This document shows positions 30,941 to 36,857 of a stretch of DNA of 36,857 bases, piece after piece. The stretch lies in the NCBI GenBank assembly GCA_947632695.1, contig CANRQC010000003.1, positions 1 to 36,857 on the forward strand, in the 5' to 3' direction. A program made the position numbers and the translations under genes. The stretch's first letter is position 1; each line of letters starts with the position of its first letter. The notes beneath the pieces were generated by a model that saw nothing but the letters and a program-made list of their open reading frames with translations, was not told where the DNA came from and did no database searches. The stretch comes from an uncultured Oscillospiraceae bacterium. Its GTDB lineage: Bacteria > Bacillota > Clostridia > Oscillospirales > Oscillospiraceae.

Positions 30941-32185
30941 ATGAAAAAGCATCGGACGATGATCGCGCTGGCGCTGATCCTGGCGCTGACAGTGTCCATG
31001 GCGGGCGCTGCCATCCCGGAAGCCGAAGCCGCCTCCTCCAGCGAGATCCGGGAGCAGCTGGAGGAGCTGGAGGCGGAGCAGGAGGACTATCAGGCCCAGA
31101 TCGACGCCCTGGAGCAGCAGATCGCGGAAAATCTGTCCTCCATGCAGGAGATCGTGGAGCAGAAGAACCTGATCGACCAGCAGGTGACGCTGCTGAACAG
31201 CCAGATCGCCAACGTGAACGAACGCCTGGCCGCCTACGCCGTGCTGATCGCGGACAAGCAGGAGGAGCTGGAGGCGGCCCAGGCCCGGCTGGAGGAGCTG
31301 AACGAAAAGAACCGGGAACGGATCCGGGCCATGGAGGAAAACGGCGCCTTGTCCTACTGGTCGGTGCTGTTCAAAGCCAACAGCTTCGCGGACCTGTTGG
31401 ATCGGCTGAACATGATCGAGGAGATCGCCGCCGCGGACCAGGAGCGGCTGCGCCTGCTGTCTGATGCGGCCCAGCGGGTGGCGGATGCCCAGGCGGAGCT
31501 GGAAGCGGAGCGGGACGGCCTTCAAGACGTCCGGAACGAGTTGGAAGACACCCAGGCGGAGCTGGATCAGAAGCGGGCGGAGGCCGATGCTCTTCTGGAT
31601 CAGCTCCGGGCCAAGGGCGAGGAATTTGACCTGTACATGGAGGAGGCGGAGGAGCGCCAGGCGGATGTGATGCTCCGGATCGCCCAGAAGGAAGACGAGC
31701 TGGACGAGGCCGAGTATCAAGAATGGCTGGCGACCTATGTTCCCCCGGAGACCTCCTCCGGCGGCGGTGGGTATTTCACCAGCGCTACCCCCAACCCCGG
31801 CGGCTGGATCACCCCGGTGCCCTGGTACATCATTACCAGCCCCTTCGGACCCCGGATCCACCCCATCTATGGGGACTATCGGATGCACTACGGCGTGGAC
31901 ATGGCCTGTGACGAGGGCACGCCCATTTACGCCACCCGGGGCGGCAAGGTCATTGTTGCGGAGTATGACAGCTCCTGCGGCAACTATGTGACCATTGACC
32001 ACGGGGACGGGTATCGTTCCATTTACATGCACATGACCTATTTTGTGGTGTCCTACGGCGAGTATGTGGCTGCCGGGCAGGTCATCGGCTATGTGGGGGA
32101 GACCGGCGACGCCACCGGGCCCCATTTGCACTTCGGCATCTCCTATAATGGAACTTATGTAAACCCCATGGAGTATGTGGGCTAA
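30941..32185 (+). CDS. FtsEX-linked M23 murein hydrolase, copy 1
   Basis: 414 aa. A signal peptide (about 1-30, ending AEA-A) is followed by a long coiled coil (about 35-255) and a linker, then a LytM/M23 metallopeptidase domain (about 300-412) with zinc ligands in HYGVD and the HLHFG motif near residue 395. The coiled coil is as in PcsB/CwlO/EnvC, the parts that dock on FtsX and hold the enzyme inactive. It would cleave peptide bonds in peptidoglycan at the division site. The start lies 12 bases after ftsX. Copy 2 follows after nine bases. Confidence 0.9.
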   Translation: MKKHRTMIALALILALTVSMAGAAIPEAEAASSSEIREQLEELEAEQEDYQAQIDALEQQIAENLSSMQEIVEQKNLIDQQVTLLNSQIANVNERLAAYAVLIADKQEELEAAQARLEELNEKNRERIRAMEENGALSYWSVLFKANSFADLLDRLNMIEEIAAADQERLRLLSDAAQRVADAQAELEAERDGLQDVRNELEDTQAELDQKRAEADALLDQLRAKGEEFDLYMEEAEERQADVMLRIAQKEDELDEAEYQEWLATYVPPETSSGGGGYFTSATPNPGGWITPVPWYIITSPFGPRIHPIYGDYRMHYGVDMACDEGTPIYATRGGKVIVAEYDSSCGNYVTIDHGDGYRSIYMHMTYFVVSYGEYVAAGQVIGYVGETGDATGPHLHFGISYNGTYVNPMEYVG

Positions 32186-32194
32186 GGAGTCTCC

Positions 32195-33445
32195 ATGAAA
32201 CATCGCAAATTCTGGATTGCGCTGCTGGCGGCCTTGCTGGCGGCGGCAATGCTGCTGCCCATGCTGGTCAGCCTGATTCCCACCGCCCACGGCGCCACCT
32301 CGGACGAGATCCGGGCCGAGATCGACGAGCTGGAAGCCCAGTCCGACGAGCTCTCCGCCCAAATGGCGGCCCTGGAGGCCCAGATTTCCGACAATATGTC
32401 GGAAATGCGGCAGGTCGTGGAGCAAAAATACGTTATCGACCAGCAGGTGAACCTGCTGTACGCCCAAATTGAAAATATCAACCAGCGGCTCTCGGCCTAC
32501 GCCGTGCTGATCGCGGATAAGCAGGAGCAGCTGGACGCGGCCCAGGCCCGGGTAGAGGAACTGAATGAAAAGAACCGGGAACGGATCCGGGCCATGGAGG
32601 AAAACGGCACGGTTTCCTATTGGTCCGTGCTGTTCAGAGCCAACAGCTTTTCCGATCTGCTGGACCGGATCAACATGATCCAGGAGATCGCGGCGGCGGA
32701 CCAGCGGCGCTTAGAGCAGATGCGGGAGGCCGCCGAGCAGGTCCTCTCCGCCCGGGAGGAGCTGGAAGAGGAGCGGGACCAGATGGCCGAGACCCGGGCT
32801 TCTTTGGAATCGGCCCAGGCGGAGCTGGCGGAGAAGCGGGCGGCGGCGGACGAAATGCTGGACTCCCTCCAGGCCCGGCACGAGGAATTTCTGGAGATGC
32901 TGGAGCAGGCCGAGGACGCCGAGGACGAGCTTTTGCGGCAGATCGCCGAGCAGGAGGCGGAGTACGACGCCGCCAAGGACCGGGAGTATCTGGAATGGCT
33001 GGCCCGGCAGCCCAAGCCTGAGTCCAACGCCAGCAGCTACGGCACCGGCGGGGATGGCACCTGGCTTCCGCCTCTGGACTTCATCTATGTGGTCAGTCCC
33101 TTCGGTATGCGGCTGCACCCCATTCTGGGCTACTACCGGATGCACCGGGGGGTGGACCTGGACGCGGATCAGGGAGACCCCATCTACGCCAGCCGAAGCG
33201 GCGTGGTCACCGTAGCGGAAAGCGACAGCGAATCCGGCAACTATGTGGTGATCAACCACGGCGGCGGCTATTCCTCCGGGTATATGCATATGACCTACTA
33301 TGTGGTTTCCAAGGGAGACTATGTGCTGGCGGGGCAGATCATCGGCTATGTGGGCTCCACTGGCCTGTCCACCGGGCCCCATCTGCATTTCAGCGTGTAC
33401 TATAACGGCGAGGCCGTCAATCCCATGGATTATATCGGCGGTTGA
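32195..33445 (+). CDS. FtsEX-linked M23 murein hydrolase, copy 2
   Basis: 416 aa with the same build as copy 1: signal peptide (about 1-32, ending AHGA), coiled coil (about 35-265) and M23 domain with HRGVD and HLHFS. Long stretches are close to copy 1, for example NEKNRERIRAMEENG and the SYWSVLF-ANSF-DLLDR segment, so the pair came from a tandem duplication. The last motif has Ser for Gly after HLHF. Both copies keep their zinc ligands and should be active. A terminator hairpin separates it from the protease gene. Confidence 0.9.
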   Translation: MKHRKFWIALLAALLAAAMLLPMLVSLIPTAHGATSDEIRAEIDELEAQSDELSAQMAALEAQISDNMSEMRQVVEQKYVIDQQVNLLYAQIENINQRLSAYAVLIADKQEQLDAAQARVEELNEKNRERIRAMEENGTVSYWSVLFRANSFSDLLDRINMIQEIAAADQRRLEQMREAAEQVLSAREELEEERDQMAETRASLESAQAELAEKRAAADEMLDSLQARHEEFLEMLEQAEDAEDELLRQIAEQEAEYDAAKDREYLEWLARQPKPESNASSYGTGGDGTWLPPLDFIYVVSPFGMRLHPILGYYRMHRGVDLDADQGDPIYASRSGVVTVAESDSESGNYVVINHGGGYSSGYMHMTYYVVSKGDYVLAGQIIGYVGSTGLSTGPHLHFSVYYNGEAVNPMDYIGG

Positions 33446-33450
33446 GGATT

Positions 33451-33491
33451 CCCCGCGGCCCCATGGGGCTGCGGGGAAATCATTTTTTAAG
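33451..33491 (+). terminator. Terminator after the hydrolase pair
   Basis: Stem CCCCGC-GCCCC / GGGGC-GCGGGG with one G-T opposition and an AT loop, followed by AAATCATTTTTT. The ribosome site of the protease gene follows at once, so read-through or attenuation is likely. Confidence 0.75.
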
Positions 33492-33503
33492 AGGTGTTCT
33501 GCA

Positions 33504-34742
33504 ATGACCGAAGAAACGAAGATCGAGGAAGCGTCCTCCCAGATCCTAGAGCTGGAGGAACAGTGCCGGAAGCTGAAAAAAAGCGCCACTTTGGAACGAA
33601 TCGCCTACCTGTGCCTGATCGGGGCGCTGGCGGTGTCGCTGGTGCTGGTCAGCGTCCTGGCGGGAACCGCCTACCCCAAGGGAAGCGAACAGAGCAAGCT
33701 GGAGGCCATGAAGCAGCTGATCCTGGAGCGCTTTATCGGGGAGGCGGACGCCAAGGCCATGGAGGACGCCGCCGCCCAGGCCATGGTCAGCAGCCTGGGA
33801 GACCGCTGGAGCTATTATCTGACGGCGGAGGCATATACCGCCCACTTGGAGAACCAGAACAACGCCTATGTGGGCGTGGGCGTTACCATCCGGCAGCGGG
33901 AGGGCGTGGGCTTCGACGTGGTGGAAGTCACCGCCGGGGGCCCGGCGGAGGGGGCGGGGATCTTGCCCGGGGACGTGATCACAGCCATTGAAGGTCAGTC
34001 CGCCGCCCAGCTCACGGCGGAGGAGGCCAGAGGCCTGATCCGCGGCCAGGTGGGCACCCAGGTGGAGATCGTTGTGGACCGGCAGGGGAGCAGCCTGACC
34101 TTCTCCGTGCCTCGCCGGAGCATTCAGACCGCCGTGGCCACCGGCGCCATGCTGGAGGGGAATATCGGCCTGGTTCGGATCGTGAATTTTGACAGCCGCT
34201 GCGCCGACGAGACCAAGGCCGCCATTGAGGACCTGCTGGCCCAGGGGGCGGAGAAGCTGATTTTCGACGTGCGGAACAACCCCGGGGGCTATGTCTCCGA
34301 GTTGGTGGAGCTGGCGGACTATTTGTTGCCGGAGGGCCCGGTGTTCCGGAGCGTGGAGTACACCGGCCAGGAGGAGGTGTACACCTCGGACGCAAAATGC
34401 GTGGACGTGCCCATGGCGGTGCTGGTGAACGGGGAATCCTATTCCGCCGCGGAATTTTTCGCCGCCGTGCTGTCCGAGTACGATGTTGCCGTGGTGGTGG
34501 GCCAGCCCACCTGCGGCAAGGGCTATTTCCAGCGGACCTACGCCTTCGCCGACGGCTCCGCCATCGGCCTGTCTGTGGGCAAGTATTTCACCCCCGGCGG
34601 TGTGAGCCTGGCGGAGGCGGGGGGCCTGGTTCCCGACGTGGCGGTGGAGGTGGACGCCGATACCGCCGCCCTGATCGCCCAGGGCACCCTCCCGGCAGAG
34701 GAGGATCCCCAGATCCAGGCCGCTATTCAAGCGCTGAAATAG
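33504..34742 (+). CDS. CtpA-type S41 C-terminal processing protease
   Basis: 412 aa from the ATG at 33504 with GAGGTG upstream. A cytoplasmic N-terminus with a short coiled coil is followed by a span (about 33-55), then a PDZ domain (about 115-195: GVGVTIRQREG, AGILPGDVITAIEG) and the S41 core with catalytic Ser in GESYSAAEFF and Lys in QPTCGKGYFQ. It would cleave proteins at the outer membrane face. In other bacteria such proteases trim murein hydrolases; the place behind the M23 pair suggests the same here (inference). Confidence 0.9.
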   Translation: MTEETKIEEASSQILELEEQCRKLKKSATLERIAYLCLIGALAVSLVLVSVLAGTAYPKGSEQSKLEAMKQLILERFIGEADAKAMEDAAAQAMVSSLGDRWSYYLTAEAYTAHLENQNNAYVGVGVTIRQREGVGFDVVEVTAGGPAEGAGILPGDVITAIEGQSAAQLTAEEARGLIRGQVGTQVEIVVDRQGSSLTFSVPRRSIQTAVATGAMLEGNIGLVRIVNFDSRCADETKAAIEDLLAQGAEKLIFDVRNNPGGYVSELVELADYLLPEGPVFRSVEYTGQEEVYTSDAKCVDVPMAVLVNGESYSAAEFFAAVLSEYDVAVVVGQPTCGKGYFQRTYAFADGSAIGLSVGKYFTPGGVSLAEAGGLVPDVAVEVDADTAALIAQGTLPAEEDPQIQAAIQALK

Positions 34743-34763
34743 CCGGAAATATTGGAAAATCCC

Positions 34764-34792
34764 TTGACTGCCCGGCAAAAATCCACTATAAT
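34764..34792 (+). promoter_or_regulatory. Promoter of greA-lysS
   Basis: TTGACT (34764-34769), 17-base spacer and TATAAT (34787-34792), 41 bases before the greA ATG. Confidence 0.85.
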
Positions 34793-34833
34793 GTGGAAGC
34801 TATCTATTACTAATTACTTTGGAGGCGTCCACT

Positions 34834-35313
34834 ATGGCAAAGGAATATAAGATCACCAGTCTGCGTCTGGCGGATTTGGAAAAGGAACTGAACTATCTCA
34901 AGACCACCCGGGAGCGGGAGATCGCCGCCATGATCGCCGAGGCCCGGTCCTACGGCGACCTGTCCGAAAACTCCGAATACGACGCCGCGAAAAACGAGCA
35001 GGCCAAGCTCTATGGCCGGATCGGGGAGATCGAGGACATTCTGTCCCACGCCGTGATCATCGAGGACGAAAACGAGGCCAACGGACGGGTGGGCCTGGGC
35101 TGCACCGTCACAGTCCTGGACGTGGAAACGGGGATCAAGACCGAGTACCGGATCACCGGCTCCCAGGAGGCCAATCCCATGGAGCACAAGCTGTCCGACG
35201 ACTCTCCCTTCGGCCGGGCCATCGTGGGCAAGGCCGTGGGGGAGACCTTCACCGTCAACGCCCCCTCCGGAGCCTTTGATATGAAGGTCCTTTCCGTCAC
35301 CCGCGAGGGCTGA
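34834..35313 (+). CDS. greA: Transcription elongation factor GreA
   Basis: 159 aa, ATG at 34834 with GGAGG eight bases upstream. The N-terminal coiled coil (about 8-75) has the acidic tip (ARSYGDLSENSEYDAAK, residues about 35-51) that reaches the RNA polymerase active site to promote cleavage of backtracked RNA. The C-terminal FKBP-like domain has GSQEANP and SPFGRAIVGKAVGE. Length and motifs are standard. lysS starts three bases after its stop, so they share a transcript. Confidence 0.97.
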   Translation: MAKEYKITSLRLADLEKELNYLKTTREREIAAMIAEARSYGDLSENSEYDAAKNEQAKLYGRIGEIEDILSHAVIIEDENEANGRVGLGCTVTVLDVETGIKTEYRITGSQEANPMEHKLSDDSPFGRAIVGKAVGETFTVNAPSGAFDMKVLSVTREG

Positions 35314-35316
35314 GCC

Positions 35317-36813
35317 ATGGCAAAGTTTACACCCCAGTCCGAGCTGCCCCTAGCCGACCAGATGCGGGTCCGCCGGGAGAAGCTGGAGGCCCTCCGTGCC
35401 GAGGGAATGGACCCGTTTCATCAGACAAAATTCGACGTGAACGCTACCTCCGCCCAGATCAAGGAGCGTTTTGAGGAACTGGAGGGCCAGACCTTCTCCC
35501 TGGCGGGCCGGATCATGAGCAAGCGGGGCATGGGCAAGGTGCTTTTCTGCGATTTGCAGGACAGCGCCGGCCGGATCCAGCTCTATGTGAAGATCGACGA
35601 GATGGAGGAGGACTCCTTCCAGCGGTTTAAAAAGTACGACATCGGGGACATCGTAGGCGTGACCGGTCCGGTCTTCCGCACCCAGCGGGGGGAGATCTCC
35701 CTGCGGGTACAGGAGGCCACCCTGCTGAGCAAGTCCCTGCTGCCCCTGCCGGAGAAATTCCACGGTCTGACCGACCGGGAGATCCGCTACCGCCAGCGGT
35801 ATGTGGATCTGATCGTCAACCCCGAGGTGAAGGAGACCTTCGCCAAGCGCAGCCAGATTCTTCGGGAGCTCCGGTCCTTCCTGGATGGGAAGGGCTTCCT
35901 GGAGGTGGACACCCCCATTCTGACCCCCTTTGAGATCGGCGCTTCCGCCCGGCCCTTCGTGACCCATCACAATACCCTGGACATGGATATGGTTCTGCGC
36001 ATTGAGACGGAGCTGTACCTGAAGCGGCTGGTGGTGGGCGGCATGGACCGGGTCTACGAGGTGGGCCGGATCTTCCGCAACGAGGGCATGGACCCCAAGC
36101 ACAACCCGGAGTTCACCTCTATCGAGCTCTACCAGGCCTATACCGATTACCACGGCATGATGGATCTGGTGGAGGAGCTGATGAAGACCGTGGCCCAGAA
36201 GGTCTGCGGCACCCTGCAAATCACCTACCAGGGCCAGGAGATCGACCTGTCCCACTGGGAGCGGATGACCATGGTGGAGGCGGTGAAGAAGTATTCCGGC
36301 GTGGACTTCGACCAGGTGCAAAGCGACGACGAGGCCGTGGCCCTGGCAAAGGCCCATCAGGTCCCATTGCCGGAGGCGCCTACCAAGGGCGCCATTCTGG
36401 CGGAATTTTTCGACGCGTTTGTAGAGGAGAAGCTGATCCAGCCCACCTTTATCTACGACTACCCGGTGGAGACCAGCCCCCTGGCCAAGCGGAAGCCCAG
36501 CAACCCGGCTTATACCGAGCGGTTCGAGTATTTCATCAACGCCACGGAGATGGGAAACGCCTTCTCCGAGCTCAACGACCCCATCGACCAGAAGGCCCGG
36601 TTTGAAAACCAGGTGGCCCAGCGCAAGAGCCTCGACCCGGCCAGCCGAGCCCAGGTGGACTATGACTACGTCACCGCCCTGGAGTACGGCCTGCCCCCCA
36701 CCGGCGGCCTGGGCTTCGGCGTGGACCGGCTGGTCATGCTCCTGACCGACAGCCCCTCCATCCGGGACGTGCTTCTGTTCCCCACAATGAAGTCCTTACC
36801 GAACGACAAGTAA
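35317..36813 (+). CDS. lysS: Lysyl-tRNA synthetase, class II
   Basis: 498 aa, complete. The N-terminal OB-fold (about 55-150) binds the anticodon. The class II catalytic core has motif 2 (IFRNEGMDPKHNPEFT), the lysine-site region with ERFEYFINATEMGNAFSELND, and motif 3 (GLGFGVDRLVMLL). It attaches lysine to tRNA-Lys in the cytoplasm. The ATG at 35317 follows greA by three bases, and the upstream GAGGGC in greA may serve as ribosome site. The last 44 bases of the window hold no further gene. Confidence 0.97.
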   Translation: MAKFTPQSELPLADQMRVRREKLEALRAEGMDPFHQTKFDVNATSAQIKERFEELEGQTFSLAGRIMSKRGMGKVLFCDLQDSAGRIQLYVKIDEMEEDSFQRFKKYDIGDIVGVTGPVFRTQRGEISLRVQEATLLSKSLLPLPEKFHGLTDREIRYRQRYVDLIVNPEVKETFAKRSQILRELRSFLDGKGFLEVDTPILTPFEIGASARPFVTHHNTLDMDMVLRIETELYLKRLVVGGMDRVYEVGRIFRNEGMDPKHNPEFTSIELYQAYTDYHGMMDLVEELMKTVAQKVCGTLQITYQGQEIDLSHWERMTMVEAVKKYSGVDFDQVQSDDEAVALAKAHQVPLPEAPTKGAILAEFFDAFVEEKLIQPTFIYDYPVETSPLAKRKPSNPAYTERFEYFINATEMGNAFSELNDPIDQKARFENQVAQRKSLDPASRAQVDYDYVTALEYGLPPTGGLGFGVDRLVMLLTDSPSIRDVLLFPTMKSLPNDK

Positions 36814-36857
36814 GAAAAAGCCAGTGTTTATGCGGGTTTCGGGACTTTCCAAACTGA

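Noticed and set aside
30053-32467. Very long open frame on the - strand (804 codons) opposite ftsX and the first hydrolase
   Set aside because: It mirrors GC-rich coding sequence on the + strand; it is rich in His, Gln and Gly with no domain, start site or context.

Overview
The window reads as chromosome from a moderately GC-rich member of the Clostridia, most likely an Oscillospiraceae-type gut bacterium. This rests on gene content and style: TTG and GTG starts behind strong GGAGG sites, an FMN riboswitch ahead of ribU, ftsEX next to PcsB/CwlO-like M23 hydrolases, and adjacent greA and lysS. The genus cannot be fixed from the sequence alone. There are four regions.

Region 1 (1-5609) is a phosphate operon: the end of pstS, then pstC, pstA, pstB, phoU, a PhoB/PhoP-type response regulator and its PhoR-type kinase. 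All are on the + strand with very short gaps or overlaps. It imports phosphate with the Pst ABC transporter and senses supply through PhoU and the two-component pair.

Region 2 (5610-12147) is a patchwork island between phoR and the integrated element. It holds a 0.5 kb gene-free stretch with repeated palindromes, a small Asp-rich repeat protein, the tail of an FtsX/MacB-type permease, and a compact locus of four genes. Those four are a radical SAM/SPASM enzyme, a divergent cluster-less radical SAM paralogue, a patatin-like hydrolase and a TetR-type regulator, with shared candidate operators. After them come the catalytic C-terminus of a dead tyrosine recombinase and a 29-bp scar of a tRNA-Thr 3' end. 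The island looks like the product of repeated insertion at one tRNA gene.

Region 3 (12147-21064) is an integrated element of about 8.9 kb bounded by 46-bp direct repeats of the 3' half of tRNA-Thr(GGT). It has an integrase with arm-site repeats on both ends, a divergent XRE repressor, an excisionase-like protein, a winged-helix protein, a CHC2 zinc-finger primase-like protein and a RecA-fold helicase. Next comes a near-perfect iteron origin (4 + 4 inverted 9-mers around an AT-rich core), a truncated ParB-like protein, a terminase small/large subunit pair, two zinc-ribbon proteins and two unknown proteins. It has no portal, capsid, tail or lysis gene. The plan resembles phage satellites (PICI/SaPI style), but with a full-length large terminase. 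Two intervals of the element carry a striking family of long inverted repeats, most with a 3-bp centre. This element is the best candidate for an undescribed system.

Region 4 (21020-36857) is conserved chromosome: tRNA-Thr with its promoter, a VanZ-domain membrane protein, an RsuA-type pseudouridine synthase, a DUF4830-like lipoprotein-sized protein, FMN riboswitch-ribU, a macro-domain protein with an HTH-like C-terminus, a VWA protein, a membrane protein, a PucR/CdaR-type regulator, ftsE-ftsX with two tandem M23 hydrolases and a CtpA-type protease, then greA and lysS.

All assignments come from reading motifs and arrangement; no database search was run.
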